Source of the DNA: Flocculibacter collagenilyticus
Lineage (GTDB): Bacteria > Pseudomonadota > Gammaproteobacteria > Enterobacterales > Alteromonadaceae
Direction of reading: 5' to 3'
NCBI RefSeq assembly: GCF_016469335.1
Contig: NZ_CP059888.1
Span: forward strand, 3,609,899 to 3,673,898
DNA length: 64,000 nt
The notes below the pieces were generated by a model, which had not been told where the DNA came from, searched no databases, and saw only the letters and a program-made list of their open reading frames with translations. A program made the translations under genes and the position numbers. This document shows, in pieces, positions 26,217 to 36,818 of this stretch; the stretch's first letter is position 1, and every line of letters starts with the position of its first letter.

Positions 26217-28763
26217 CTAGTCTCTCGTTCCAAACGGCTCAAATACCACCAGCAATAAAGGAAGTAGGGTTAAATTAGCCAGTAAGGCAACAATCATTGA
26301 AAAGCCTGTTAACACGCCAAAATATACCGTGGGAACAAAGTTTGACAACACTAATATCGAAAAACCCAGCGTAACGGTAATTGACGTAAAATACAGCGCT
26401 TTGCCAATACTCCCATGACAAATTTTGACGGTGGCTGGATAACTTAACGTTGGATCCGCTGAAAACTCATGACGGAAGCGGTGCACGTAATGAATCGAGT
26501 TATCTACTGCAATACCGATAACGATGGCGGCGATGGTAATGGTCATAATATCTAAAGGAATATTCAGCCACCCCATAATTCCTAACACTAGTGCTGCAGC
26601 CAACATATTAGGGGTGATCGCAATTAACGCTAGCTTTAAGTTTTTAAACAGCAGCATAAACATGGCTAATATCATTAAAAACACCACACCAATCGTTAAG
26701 ATTTGCGATTCAAACAAGCTTTGCAGTAAATTGTTATACAGCACCAACATACCTGTGATGCGAATTTGCTCGGGCGCTAGCCCTAGTTTGTTAACTAGAT
26801 CTGCACGGATTTTTTTTATCAATTGTTGGCGATTTAAGTTCGGATCTGAATCATATACCCGTATTGAAAACCGCACCTGATTGCCATCTTCACTCATATA
26901 GGGCGTAATTAACGCATTTTTTATTGTGTCTGGTAGTCGCTTGTGAAAAACAGCCAGCAAGAAATTATCTTCGGCCACTTTACGATCTAATATTTTTAAT
27001 AAGCTAATACTGGATGACAACGACATGACCTTGCCAGTTTCGGGCAAACTTTCTAAATACTCGTGAATTCGAGCAACTTCAGGTAACTGAAACATATTAA
27101 ACCAATAGCTTGTGGTCGTGATGCTTGCTTCAGTGCCATCATCTAACGCCAAATCTGCCGGGTCAAAGCCTAACTCAGGATCATAACCTTCTTGCTCTGC
27201 CGGCACATCTGCGGCTTCATCTTCTTCACTATTTTGTGAGGCATAAAAAGCAGCTGGCGCATTAATCATCACATCAAGTGGGGTAGTACCGCCTAACTTG
27301 CGATCAATCAATAACATGCCTTGATGTATTTCAGTATCGTCCTTAAAGTAATCAATAAAACGGTTTTCCACACTTAGCAGGCTGATCCCCCAAGCACTGA
27401 ATAACAGAACCCCGACAAATAATGCGCCTAGCAATATTGGATGTTGAGCAATGGGCTTTGCCAAACTTAGCGTTACTTTTTTACTGAAGTCACGTTCATA
27501 CGCGTACGGTTTTGGCTGTAGCTGAATGGCAATGGCTGGGAATAACGTAAATGCTAAGATAAATGCAATGGCTAAACCGATTACCATCATCCAGCCAAAG
27601 TCCATCACAGGGCGAATACCGCTAACCAATAACGAACCAAATGCCACCATAGTAGTTATGGCTGTATAAAAACAGGGCACTACTTTACTACTCACCGCTT
27701 CAACTACAAGCTGTTGGCTAGTCCAACTCGGATGACATTGCTGACATTCGCGATACCGTACAATTAAATGAATCGTCAGCGACAGCGTAATAATCAGCAT
27801 CAATGAGATAAAGTTTGATGACACTACCGTTACAGGCCAGTCTAGCCAACCTAGAATACCAAGCATGGAAACACATGCTAATGAACAGATCAGTAATGGA
27901 ATAACCACCCACCGTATTTGATGAAAAATAATGACAAGGGTGAGAATTAAAAAAATCAGTACACCTGCACCAAATACCACCAAATCGTTACTGATGAACG
28001 CAACCGAATCGGCCGCAATCATTGGTACACCACCTAAAAATAACGTTGCATTAGCACGGTGCTTATCCATAATACTGCGCACATCATCGATGAGCGCAGC
28101 TTGCGCCTCTACTCGTCTGGTATTGGCTTTTTTAATGCGTTGCTGTAATTGATTAAGCTGCTTTCGCTGCGCAATATTAAAGCCTGAATCTGGTTCCTGC
28201 TGATATAACGCATCTCGTTGTTTTTGCAACGCTTCATATTCGCTATCTAACGCTAAGTTAATTTGCATCGCCGTGGTACTGGCGTCTTCGCTGATAAGTA
28301 AATTACGATATAGTGGACTTGAGGTTAACTCTTGTTCCGCCAACAACACATCCACATTAGGCGATTGTAAGGTAATGACATTTTGTGCGACTTCTGACAA
28401 CGTCATCGGTGGGCTTTGAATTAATGGTACGGTAAGAATACTAACCACCGAGCTGACGCCCGACAATTCGCCTAATCGTTGTTGCAATAATGCAATATCG
28501 CTAAGTACCGCCTCATTGAATAATGGCTGCTGAGGACTATAAGTAATAACCAAAAACTCATCGTTACCGTACTGCTGCTTAATATTTCGGTAATAACTTA
28601 ACGCCTTATCGCGCTCTAATACTAGCGTTTCTGAGGAGGCGTCCATTCTAAATGCTGGCGCTTTATAGCTAAGCACTAATACGACGGCCAGCACCAAGCC
28701 AATCAAAATACTGGGGTATTCGCTAAGTAGTGAGACATATTTGCGGGAAAAGCGAGCTATCAT
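26217..28763 (-). CDS. RND/MMPL-family exporter
   Basis: The 848-residue protein has the duplicated RND layout of this single-polypeptide family: a first membrane helix at about 17-30, a large periplasmic loop, then five helices (about 250-410), and the same again after about residue 430. Characteristic blocks are SLMLIITLSLTIHLIVRYREC and ITIAAIVIGIAVDNSIHYVHRFRHE. Such proteins export lipids or hydrophobic compounds by proton exchange. The second periplasmic loop carries a strongly acidic stretch at about residues 508-543. No membrane-fusion or outer-membrane partner lies next to it. Confidence 0.85.
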   Translation of the reverse strand: MIARFSRKYVSLLSEYPSILIGLVLAVVLVLSYKAPAFRMDASSETLVLERDKALSYYRNIKQQYGNDEFLVITYSPQQPLFNEAVLSDIALLQQRLGELSGVSSVVSILTVPLIQSPPMTLSEVAQNVITLQSPNVDVLLAEQELTSSPLYRNLLISEDASTTAMQINLALDSEYEALQKQRDALYQQEPDSGFNIAQRKQLNQLQQRIKKANTRRVEAQAALIDDVRSIMDKHRANATLFLGGVPMIAADSVAFISNDLVVFGAGVLIFLILTLVIIFHQIRWVVIPLLICSLACVSMLGILGWLDWPVTVVSSNFISLMLIITLSLTIHLIVRYRECQQCHPSWTSQQLVVEAVSSKVVPCFYTAITTMVAFGSLLVSGIRPVMDFGWMMVIGLAIAFILAFTLFPAIAIQLQPKPYAYERDFSKKVTLSLAKPIAQHPILLGALFVGVLLFSAWGISLLSVENRFIDYFKDDTEIHQGMLLIDRKLGGTTPLDVMINAPAAFYASQNSEEDEAADVPAEQEGYDPELGFDPADLALDDGTEASITTTSYWFNMFQLPEVARIHEYLESLPETGKVMSLSSSISLLKILDRKVAEDNFLLAVFHKRLPDTIKNALITPYMSEDGNQVRFSIRVYDSDPNLNRQQLIKKIRADLVNKLGLAPEQIRITGMLVLYNNLLQSLFESQILTIGVVFLMILAMFMLLFKNLKLALIAITPNMLAAALVLGIMGWLNIPLDIMTITIAAIVIGIAVDNSIHYVHRFRHEFSADPTLSYPATVKICHGSIGKALYFTSITVTLGFSILVLSNFVPTVYFGVLTGFSMIVALLANLTLLPLLLVVFEPFGTRD

Positions 28764-28850
28764 TAAATGCCCTATAAATTCATTAACCTAGGGGTAAAGC
28801 ATAGCTCATCAAATAGCAGTAATTGAAAAAAGTTACGGCATACAAAATAA

Positions 28851-28874
28851 AAACGGTAGCCTAGGCTACCGTTT
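28851..28874 (-). terminator. Intrinsic terminator after the S46 peptidase gene
   Basis: A perfect 10-bp stem, AAACGGTAGC/GCTACCGTTT, with loop CTAG is followed on the minus strand by TTTATTTTG. It lies 40 bases after the peptidase stop codon. Confidence 0.85.
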
Positions 28875-28913
28875 CCGTTTGGAACAATAGTGAAGGTCAG
28901 TGACCTAAAGTCA

Positions 28914-31076
28914 CTACTCTACAATATCCATTTCTTTGATCAGATTATCAGCACCGTCAACATATTCCATTACCCATAGCATATAGCGGCTATCAGCATG
29001 AATTGAACGGTTTAATGAAGGATCATAATCCCAATCGCCAATAATACTTTCGTATACACCGTCAAACAACAAGCCAACTAATTCTGCTTTGCCATTAAGT
29101 GTTGGTGAGCCTGAATTCCCTCCAGTGGTATCCACTGTACTTAAAAAGTTTACAGGTACTGAGTCAACTGTCTCGTTGAAATAACGGCCATACTGCTTGT
29201 TATCAATCGCTTTCAATTGCTTAGCGGACACATTAAATTCTGCGTCACCCTCAATGTATTTCGCACGAAGGCCTTCAAGCGTAGTAAATGGCGTAGCCAT
29301 CATTCCGTCTTTCGGTGAGTAACCTTTTACGGTACCGTACGTTACACGTAAGCTGCTATTTGCATCAGCATAAACAGGTTTATTCAGGCTTTTGTTGTAT
29401 GCCAAAATGGCTCTCATGTATTGCGGACGTGCCTGCTGTAGCTCACCTTTTAACGCTTTGTCAGCTTCACGTTGTTTACTGTCGTAATCATACATAGCTA
29501 CCGCGAACATTAAGAATGGGTCAAAGCTGTTTTTAAAGTCTTCAACTTTAGCATCCATTAATGCTAGGCGCTTTTCTTCATTACCTAATTTTGTATTGTC
29601 ATACATTGCGGCAATTTTCGCTTTTACAGCCTCTTCGTTAAACGCTTTTTCCATACCAAAGTAACGATCGAATACCGCAACGCGCTCTGATTTAGGTAAT
29701 TTAGAGTATTCTTTAATGAAGTGCAGCAATACCGCTTGGTCAACGTCTGGGTGATAACGGCGTGAAACACGCTTCATTGCTTCAGTGAAACGGGTCATGT
29801 CACGCTCTTGATAACCTGGATCGCGATCTGCATCAGGCTTTTGTTTTTCATGCGCTAAACGGTATAAACGTTTGGCTGTACTCAGCATTGATGTACGTGC
29901 CATATAAGCCATCACTAAGTCACGTGCTTGGTGTTGCTTACTTTTCTCTATTAATTCGTTCAACTCATCAATCGCTTGACCGTATTCAGCTTTACGCTCG
30001 TCAGATGCATTTACCCATGCATTCAACTCAGCTTCTAACGTTTTCTTACGCGCTAACATGTCGCCTTTTTGGTAGCTTTCTACCATTGAACCATAGTTTT
30101 TCGCGTAGTTAGCTAAGCCAGCAATGCTACTTTCGTACTTAATGCGGGCTTCTGAGCCTTCTGGTGCTACTTGCTTAATGGTTTCAATAAAGTCTTCACG
30201 GTATTGCTTAGCCGTTGGATATACCCAAGTAAACTGGTTTTCTACTTCTTGCGCGGTACGATAACGGTTAGTACGACCCGGATAGCCTGTCACCATAACA
30301 AAGTCACCTTTATCTACACCTTTAGCAGACACTTTTAAGTGGCTTTTTGGCTCATAAGGTACATTGTCTTTATGAAAGTCTGCTGGCTGACCGTCTTTGT
30401 TTACATAAGCTCGATAAAAAGACCAGTCTCCAGTGTGGCGCGGCCACATCCAGTTATCAGTGTCGCCACCAAATTTACCAATACTTGCTGGCGGTGCATA
30501 CACTAAACGCACATCACGAATAGCAAGTTGCTTAATTAAGAAATACTCTGCACCGCCGTAGTAACTATATATTTCACAGCGATAGCCTTCATCTTTTTCA
30601 CACTCAGACACTAACGCTTTATTGGTTTTTTCAATCGCTTTAAAACGTGCTTCACCGCTTAGCTCATCGCTTAATTTACCTACTACTTTATCGGTTACAT
30701 CAACCAATGATTCAGTAACATAAATACGAGAACCCGGTGCGCCGGGTAATTCTTTTGAAAAATCTTTCGCTAAAAAGCCTTTATCAATTAGGTTGTTATC
30801 GGCACTACTGTTGTACTGAATAGAACCATAAGCACAGTGGTGATTAGTGACTACTAGCCCTTTTGGAGAAACAAATGATGCTGTACATCCGCCTAAGCTG
30901 ATCACTGCATTCATAGGGAATTCGGTTAAGCTAGAAATTTTTTCTGGCGCAATTTCCAAGCCTTTCGCTTTTAATTGTTGTTTAATTTGAGGAAGTTGAT
31001 TGGGTTGCCACATTCCTTCGTCGGCCTGAACCATGAAAGAGCTGGCTAACAGTGTAATTGCTGTAAGCTTACGCAT
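28914..31076 (-). CDS. S46-family serine dipeptidyl peptidase (DPP7/DPP11 type)
   Basis: The 720-residue secreted enzyme has signal peptide MRKLTAITLLASSFMVQA. The catalytic histidine lies in LVVTNHHCAYGSIQYNSS (H79/H80), the family's FGGDTDNWMWPRHTGDWSFYR is present, and the nucleophile is in DTTGGNSGSPTLNGKAELVGLLFDG. S46 enzymes remove dipeptides from the N-termini of peptides in the periplasm, supplying amino acids. P1 preference (hydrophobic or acidic) cannot be read with confidence. It is a single gene with its own terminator. Confidence 0.94.
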   Translation of the reverse strand: MRKLTAITLLASSFMVQADEGMWQPNQLPQIKQQLKAKGLEIAPEKISSLTEFPMNAVISLGGCTASFVSPKGLVVTNHHCAYGSIQYNSSADNNLIDKGFLAKDFSKELPGAPGSRIYVTESLVDVTDKVVGKLSDELSGEARFKAIEKTNKALVSECEKDEGYRCEIYSYYGGAEYFLIKQLAIRDVRLVYAPPASIGKFGGDTDNWMWPRHTGDWSFYRAYVNKDGQPADFHKDNVPYEPKSHLKVSAKGVDKGDFVMVTGYPGRTNRYRTAQEVENQFTWVYPTAKQYREDFIETIKQVAPEGSEARIKYESSIAGLANYAKNYGSMVESYQKGDMLARKKTLEAELNAWVNASDERKAEYGQAIDELNELIEKSKQHQARDLVMAYMARTSMLSTAKRLYRLAHEKQKPDADRDPGYQERDMTRFTEAMKRVSRRYHPDVDQAVLLHFIKEYSKLPKSERVAVFDRYFGMEKAFNEEAVKAKIAAMYDNTKLGNEEKRLALMDAKVEDFKNSFDPFLMFAVAMYDYDSKQREADKALKGELQQARPQYMRAILAYNKSLNKPVYADANSSLRVTYGTVKGYSPKDGMMATPFTTLEGLRAKYIEGDAEFNVSAKQLKAIDNKQYGRYFNETVDSVPVNFLSTVDTTGGNSGSPTLNGKAELVGLLFDGVYESIIGDWDYDPSLNRSIHADSRYMLWVMEYVDGADNLIKEMDIVE

Positions 31077-31155
31077 TATTTAAACCTATTAATTATTGTT
31101 TTAATTTTTCGAGCGCCAAGATAGTAACTAATTTATTGAATAAGCACAAAGATTG

Positions 31156-31189
31156 GTAAAGCAGCAGCGTGAATACGCCACTGCTTTAC
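31156..31189 (-). terminator. Hairpin after the dCache chemoreceptor gene
   Basis: GTAAAGCAG (31156-31164) pairs with CTGCTTTAC (31181-31189), and an inner GCGT/ACGC pair closes the loop. The tail on the minus strand is only moderately T-rich. Confidence 0.55.
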
Positions 31190-31231
31190 ACATTAAGTAG
31201 GAAGTGATGGGGTGGCGGTTTGGTTAACTGT

Positions 31232-33175
31232 TTATACTTTAAAACGTCCCACTACCTGATTCAGCTCTTCTGTTAAGGCTCTTAGCTCCTCACAAGCATG
31301 AGAACTCAATGTGGCGGCTTCTGCCGTTGTTTGGGTCACGTCGCTAATACTAATCACATTCGTGTTAATATCTTCAACCACCACACTTTGCTCTTCCGTT
31401 GCAGTGGCCATTTGAATACTCATTCCTTGAATGGTTTCTACTGACTTATCGATAGCCTGCAATGCTTCACCCGCTTTGGTTGATGCTTCTACGCTTTTTT
31501 CCGTTTGCGACCGACCGGCTTCAATAGCATTAACCGCATTTTTCGATCCACCCTGCAATTTTTCAATCATTTGCTGAATTTCTTCTGTTGATGTGTGCGT
31601 GCGCATTGCTAAACTGCGCACCTCATCTGCCACCACTGCAAACCCTCTGCCTTGCTCACCAGCACGCGCCGCTTCAATAGCAGCATTAAGTGCCAATAAA
31701 TTAGTTTGTTCTGAGATCCCGCGAATAACACTTAACACTGAACCAATTGCATCGGTGTGTTCAGCAAGCTCGTTGATAACTCGACTCGACTCAGACATTT
31801 CGCCTGATAATTGCTCAATATAATTGATGGTATCGGTTACTACGCCGGATCCTTCTGCCACTTTATTAGACGCGTCCTCAGCAGAGCTTGCCGTTTCTGT
31901 CGCACTGCGTGCTATATCTTGAATTGTCGATCCCATTTGCGTTACAGCGGTGGCTACTTGAATGGTTTTGTCTTTTTGTAGAGCTAAATCCGTTGATGTT
32001 TGATGGCTAAGTTGATTCACTTCACTCACTTTTACTAATAAAGCATCACAGTTATTTTTTACCTGCTGAATAATGTCTTGAATTTGACTGATAAATGCAT
32101 TGAAGTTTTCTGCTAATGCGCCAAGCTCATCCTTCGAGTTGACAGGTAAACGCTGACGTAAATCAGCTTCACCTTGCGCAACTTGCTTTAACAAATTGGA
32201 CGTGTGCACAATAGGAGAGCTAATCCCCCGCACCACATAAACCGAAAGAAATAAAAATATCGCAATCACGATGATGGTAATCATAATACTATTGCGGGTG
32301 ACTGCGTTTAACTCGCCATACACCTCACTTTGCGGTACTTCAGCAATCACATACCAACCAAGCTCTTCAATAAAGTCTGACGCCAAGAAATAATTATCGC
32401 CATCAATACTGGCTTCCACTAATGTAAAGCTATTACCTGCAAGTAGCGTAGATGCTGTGTCCGCATAGCCATTAAGTGAAGTTAACTTGGCTTTGTCTGC
32501 CAGCGCTGAATTTGAATGTATTTTAATCGTGCCATCTTTTGCCACTACAAACACACGGCCCGATTCACCAATTTTGAAATTATTTACATAATCAACAAAA
32601 TGCTGAATGCTTACACCCATGCCCGCCACGCCCAATGGCTCGCCTTTATCCTGCACTAAATAATTAATAAATAGCGTTAATTCACCCGTGTCTTTATTGG
32701 GGCCAATACCTGTGTCATAACCCAACTTATCAGCAAAAAATTTGAAGTACCAACTATCCATTGGATTGCTTTTCGACATCGTTTTCACTAAACCATTTTG
32801 CGTATAGTAGTCGTTACTGTTAACGGAACCCACAAAGGTTTCACCCGCTTTATTCACACGATTGATACGGTCCAAATATGCCACCAAATTATCCACTCCG
32901 GCTTTTGCTTCACCATTTAATATCCAATCGATAATGTATTGGTTTTCTGCAACCTGCTTTGAGCCATCAATTGCCAATGCGATTTCTTTTTGCACATTAA
33001 GTCGAATATTAGACATAACAAAAGGCAGCTCATTATTTTCCAACCTGTTTTTTATAATGTTGCTGGTCAGGTAATTATTCAGAATGGTTAATAACCCAAG
33101 CGATAAAATTAATGCCGCTGCCATTGCGGTTAGCAGCTTTTTTTGGATGGATAAATTGCGCCATGCATCGAACAT
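31232..33175 (-). CDS. Methyl-accepting chemotaxis protein with dCache sensor
   Basis: From the ATG at 33175 the product has 647 residues ([15 protein letters not shown] then a membrane helix). A TTG 54 bases upstream would add 18 residues, which seems less likely, although the ribosome binding site is weak for both. A large periplasmic part resembles dCache_1 ([42 protein letters not shown]). After the second helix come HAMP and the signalling domain, whose hairpin tip reads [36 protein letters not shown]. No C-terminal pentapeptide tether is seen. dCache receptors usually bind small molecules such as amino acids. It is divergent from a second receptor. Confidence 0.93.
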   Translation of the reverse strand: MFDAWRNLSIQKKLLTAMAAALILSLGLLTILNNYLTSNIIKNRLENNELPFVMSNIRLNVQKEIALAIDGSKQVAENQYIIDWILNGEAKAGVDNLVAYLDRINRVNKAGETFVGSVNSNDYYTQNGLVKTMSKSNPMDSWYFKFFADKLGYDTGIGPNKDTGELTLFINYLVQDKGEPLGVAGMGVSIQHFVDYVNNFKIGESGRVFVVAKDGTIKIHSNSALADKAKLTSLNGYADTASTLLAGNSFTLVEASIDGDNYFLASDFIEELGWYVIAEVPQSEVYGELNAVTRNSIMITIIVIAIFLFLSVYVVRGISSPIVHTSNLLKQVAQGEADLRQRLPVNSKDELGALAENFNAFISQIQDIIQQVKNNCDALLVKVSEVNQLSHQTSTDLALQKDKTIQVATAVTQMGSTIQDIARSATETASSAEDASNKVAEGSGVVTDTINYIEQLSGEMSESSRVINELAEHTDAIGSVLSVIRGISEQTNLLALNAAIEAARAGEQGRGFAVVADEVRSLAMRTHTSTEEIQQMIEKLQGGSKNAVNAIEAGRSQTEKSVEASTKAGEALQAIDKSVETIQGMSIQMATATEEQSVVVEDINTNVISISDVTQTTAEAATLSSHACEELRALTEELNQVVGRFKV

Positions 33176-33320
33176 AGGTTTACCAAAACTAGTAATAGGT
33201 TCATACAACCATAGAATATTGACTACCAAACCGCCATAAACATCCGCACGTATTAACTACAATAACTAATTTCAACTAGACTTCCTTTTGCCATCAACAA
33301 AACAGGTAAGCAAACATTTT

Positions 33321-34937
33321 ATGAATAATATTTCTTTAAAAGCACTGTTAATTGCAAGTTTTGCAATATTCATATCATTACTATTAATATCGTCTATTGT
33401 TGCTTACAACAAACTAAGCTCAATGCAAGATAGGATTGAAAAAATTGCCGATAGCTCAGCAATTAAAATCAAATTGGGCGCCAGAATTAATCAAGATGCT
33501 ATTGCCGTTTCTCGAGCAGAAAAAAATATTATTTTGGAAAAAGAGCAATCAGGTATGCAAGAGTACATTACCTTTATTGATAGCATTCAAGAAGATATGC
33601 AATTGAGACGGAATCAGCTACGCGAATTAGTTGATGACGATGGAAAACAAAAGCTCGACGAATTTGCGTCACTTTGGGACGAATACCTTGCCGTAAATAA
33701 ACAGGTAATAAACCTAGCTTTAGCTGGCAATAACCAGCAGGCTTTTGCCCTATCATCAGGCAAAGGGCGTGAGATCAGTGATAGAGCTACCGACAGTATC
33801 GCGGCCATTGTAGATATCAATGAGAAAGCACTTGACGCAGACAAAGCTGATAGTATTGCCAACCATAGTTTTGCCGTGACCTTGTTAACTTCAATACTGC
33901 TATTAAGCCTAATTATCGCGTGCGTAGTAGCATACTTTGTCACAAATAGAGTATCTCGTAGCATTTCAATGATAATAAAGTCCACGAATGCAATAGCGGA
34001 TGGCAACTTAAATGGTACTGTTAAAGTTAAGGGGAAAGACGAATTTGCTACCATTAATCGAGCTATTTTGCGCATGCGAGACAACTTAAAAGATACTATT
34101 ACGGAGATTTCAAACTCCGCCACGGAATTACTGAACTCCACGTCGCAACTAACTGATATAGTTATACAAACACGTTCTAACATTGACATTCAACGCGAGA
34201 ATGCGCTTCAAGCAGCCACAGCAATGGAGCAAATGTCTAGCACAGTTGAGAAAGTGGCTGCTGACATCTCTCACTCTTCTAGCTCTGCCCAGCAAGCATC
34301 TGATAAAACAAATTCAGTTCAACAAACTGTATCTCAGACCAGTAATGAGATTGATGATTTAGCTAAACAAGTAGAAAATTCTGCCAATGTAATTTCTGAA
34401 GTAAATCAAAGAAGTAACGACATAAACTCAGTGACTGATGTGATCCAGTCTGTAGCAGAGCAAACCAACTTACTTGCTCTTAACGCGGCAATTGAAGCCG
34501 CCAGAGCGGGCGAACACGGGCGGGGTTTTTCGGTAGTTGCAGACGAAGTGCGCAGCCTAGCTTCGCGAACGCAAAAGTCTACGGAAGAAATTAATCAAAT
34601 TATTGAAAGTTTACAAAGCAGCTCAAATCAAGCATCAAAAGTGATTGAGAAAAGTGCTACACTCGCTGCCGATTCGGTTGATAAAATGAACACCACCGAA
34701 CAGTCTATTGCCAATATCAACGATGATGTTTCTCAAATTAGCGATATGAGTTTTCAGATTTCTTCAGCAGCAGAGCAACAGGCTGTGGTATCTGATGAAA
34801 TTAGTAAAAATATTAATGATATTGCCTCGATGTCAGATCAAAACTTAACCGGTATTGAAGAAACTCAAAAAATTAGTGAAAACCTTCAACGTGTGACTCA
34901 AAAGTTGAATAAATTAGTATCTAATTTCAACTATTAA
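33321..34937 (+). CDS. Methyl-accepting chemotaxis protein with four-helix-bundle sensor
   Basis: ATG 33321 is preceded by AGGTAAG ten bases upstream and gives 538 residues starting [14 protein letters not shown], then a membrane helix. The longer frame from TTG 33288 is less likely. The periplasmic part (about 35-190) is purely helical, as in 4HB_MCP sensors ([28 protein letters not shown]). A second helix, HAMP and the signalling domain follow, with the tip [39 protein letters not shown]. It is 145 bases from the divergent dCache receptor, so the pair probably shares a control region. Confidence 0.93.
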   Translation: MNNISLKALLIASFAIFISLLLISSIVAYNKLSSMQDRIEKIADSSAIKIKLGARINQDAIAVSRAEKNIILEKEQSGMQEYITFIDSIQEDMQLRRNQLRELVDDDGKQKLDEFASLWDEYLAVNKQVINLALAGNNQQAFALSSGKGREISDRATDSIAAIVDINEKALDADKADSIANHSFAVTLLTSILLLSLIIACVVAYFVTNRVSRSISMIIKSTNAIADGNLNGTVKVKGKDEFATINRAILRMRDNLKDTITEISNSATELLNSTSQLTDIVIQTRSNIDIQRENALQAATAMEQMSSTVEKVAADISHSSSSAQQASDKTNSVQQTVSQTSNEIDDLAKQVENSANVISEVNQRSNDINSVTDVIQSVAEQTNLLALNAAIEAARAGEHGRGFSVVADEVRSLASRTQKSTEEINQIIESLQSSSNQASKVIEKSATLAADSVDKMNTTEQSIANINDDVSQISDMSFQISSAAEQQAVVSDEISKNINDIASMSDQNLTGIEETQKISENLQRVTQKLNKLVSNFNY

Positions 34938-34966
34938 GTGCACACATTTAAAAATTTAAGGCATGA

Positions 34967-36163
34967 TTATTTCTTCAACAACAACCATGCCTGCGCATAA
35001 TCTGCAATATGCTTGTTTGCTTGATAGTAGTCCTGCCAACCGTAATAGCTGTCCACCAGCATATCTAGCTGAAATAAGTTGTCATCAAAGGCGCCACCTT
35101 GGTCAGCCAATATGCCTAAACGGCTAACGGACTGTGACTTCCCTTCTGTATCTTTTTGTTGGTATTGCACCATCATTAATTTACCCAGCCCCAATTGCTT
35201 AACATTGCCAGCAAAAGTGACATGAGGTTGCACTTTTATTTTGTGTTGTAGGCTCTTTCCATAACCTAAAATGCTAGGCACTTCAGCAAAATACCAATAG
35301 CGTGGCTGTTCGCGCTTGCCCAATGTGTAGTCATAAGCAATGCCGTTATTTCGATGAACATTAAAATAACGCATCCCCGCTGCAGTATTGATCACGCCAG
35401 TACCTTGCAGTAACACATCGTGCAAACTGTCTTCTGATAGCCAAATTAACGGTTTGGCCAAATTTTGTTTGCGCAGCGCACCTTGTATAATTTGTTGGCG
35501 GGTAAACTTAAAACGCGTCAATTCATGTTTTTTAGCTAATGCCTGTTCTTTCGTTAAACCGTACTCATCATCAGGCAATTGATATAACGCCTGATTAAAC
35601 ACTGCAGTTGGCTGCTCACTCGCATTCAATAATTTAGTGTAATATTTCGTGAGTAAAATAGACTGAGTAGGAATATTCCGTAATAACCGCGATTTTTTAT
35701 CATTTTTGCTGTTATCGGCATATTGTTGCGCTTTTTGTAAATCTGGCTGCCAGCGCATGAATTCAAAATTTGCGGCTAAAAAGTCAGGATCTTGCAATCG
35801 GCTTTGGCGTTTGTTTCTTACATCATCTCGATACACCTCACAAATATATGCAAGTGTTTGTGTCACACGCTCGAAAGTAACGCTGCTATCAAATACCTCT
35901 CCCTTATGATTAGCAAACGCATCAAATGTCTTTCCACTTGCTAAATATTGCTGTGTTTGCTCGGCCACGTTACATAAGTGGCTCGTTTTTGCCGGGGCCA
36001 TCTGCCCAATATGACTTGCGGTTATAGGCTCAGCCATAAAAGTAGCATGCGCGTTCAGCGTATTGGCTTGATTGGCCTCGCTGGCGTTAGCTAACTGACA
36101 AGTGAAGAAGGAAAGTAACAGAGAGCACAAAGCATATAGAGCTGTTAAGCGAGTCAAACGCAT
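34967..36163 (-). CDS. Divergent MltA-family murein transglycosylase
   Basis: From ATG 36163 the protein has 398 residues and a signal peptide ending CQLANASEA, with signal peptidase I cleavage, whereas E. coli MltA is a lipoprotein. Blocks match MltA in order: LTKYYTKLLNASEQPTAVFNQALYQLPDD (MltA has a TGYYTP segment there), RQQIIQGAL, LHDVLLQGTGVINT (MltA: DVQGSGYIDF), NGIAYDYTLGK, then a 3D-like end RLGILADQGGAFDDNLFQLDMLV and ADYAQAWLLLKK. D354 aligns with the Asp before GGA. The second Asp of the MltA active site is probably D367, after a two-residue shift. The N-terminal 150 residues are unlike MltA. Predicted role: cutting peptidoglycan glycan strands; activity is unproven because the sequence is divergent. 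Confidence 0.7.
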   Translation of the reverse strand: MRLTRLTALYALCSLLLSFFTCQLANASEANQANTLNAHATFMAEPITASHIGQMAPAKTSHLCNVAEQTQQYLASGKTFDAFANHKGEVFDSSVTFERVTQTLAYICEVYRDDVRNKRQSRLQDPDFLAANFEFMRWQPDLQKAQQYADNSKNDKKSRLLRNIPTQSILLTKYYTKLLNASEQPTAVFNQALYQLPDDEYGLTKEQALAKKHELTRFKFTRQQIIQGALRKQNLAKPLIWLSEDSLHDVLLQGTGVINTAAGMRYFNVHRNNGIAYDYTLGKREQPRYWYFAEVPSILGYGKSLQHKIKVQPHVTFAGNVKQLGLGKLMMVQYQQKDTEGKSQSVSRLGILADQGGAFDDNLFQLDMLVDSYYGWQDYYQANKHIADYAQAWLLLKK

Positions 36164-36369
36164 TATGATTACCAAATAAATGTGAGCAAATGATTGAAGT
36201 GGATACATGATGTCTTGAAGCTGTAATGCAGTCAACTGTGCCTCTTACTCAGCTTAACCTAAGTACGTTTCATATCTTAAACCTAGTCCAACGTGAGTTC
36301 TTTGCCAGCGTAGGCTAGCTGTCAACTTCATGGTAATATGCCCGCATATGTTTTACAGGCTTTAATACC

Positions 36370-36780
36370 ATGCAAAATTCAGATAACAACTCAAATAACG
36401 GTTCAAACAATCCCAACAACGAAGAATATTTGGGTAAGAAACCAACAAGCACAGCGAAAGACATAGAAATAGACACCAAACTGCTACAACAATTGTTGCA
36501 AAAGCATACGCCAAACATGGCGTACTTGTTGCTGCACTGTGTATTTGCTTTGGTTGTTTGTATTGGCCTAACCAGCTTTTATGCGCACTTTTATTTACCG
36601 ATCCCTGCCGAATACAGTCTGCAAGATGAAGAAGATTACCGCTATAGCGTAGCAATGGGTTTTGGTTTATTACTAACCATCATACCGTGGGTGGTGATTA
36701 TCGGCCGTTATATTTATTTACTTTCCCAAGTAAAAACGCGCGCTAAAAAAGAATATATTGAATTGACGCTGGGTAAATAA
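36370..36780 (+). CDS. Small membrane protein with Asn-rich N-terminus
   Basis: The 136-residue protein begins with a low-complexity Asn/Ser stretch (NSDNNSNNGSNNPNNEE). It has two membrane segments (about 51-74 and 93-115) separated by an acidic loop, and a basic end. No family recognised. It stands between the divergent MltA-like gene and a convergent membrane-protein gene. The ATG has only a weak ribosome binding site. Confidence 0.55.
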   Translation: MQNSDNNSNNGSNNPNNEEYLGKKPTSTAKDIEIDTKLLQQLLQKHTPNMAYLLLHCVFALVVCIGLTSFYAHFYLPIPAEYSLQDEEDYRYSVAMGFGLLLTIIPWVVIIGRYIYLLSQVKTRAKKEYIELTLGK

Positions 36781-36818
36781 ATACCCAGCAATACGCGTAT
36801 TATCCCTTCAAGTTCGCA

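Noticed and set aside
33614-34189. 191-residue open frame on the minus strand within the chemoreceptor gene at 33321
   Set aside because: Antisense to a clear MCP; its composition is the reverse image of coiled-coil codons and it has no ribosome binding site or family resemblance.
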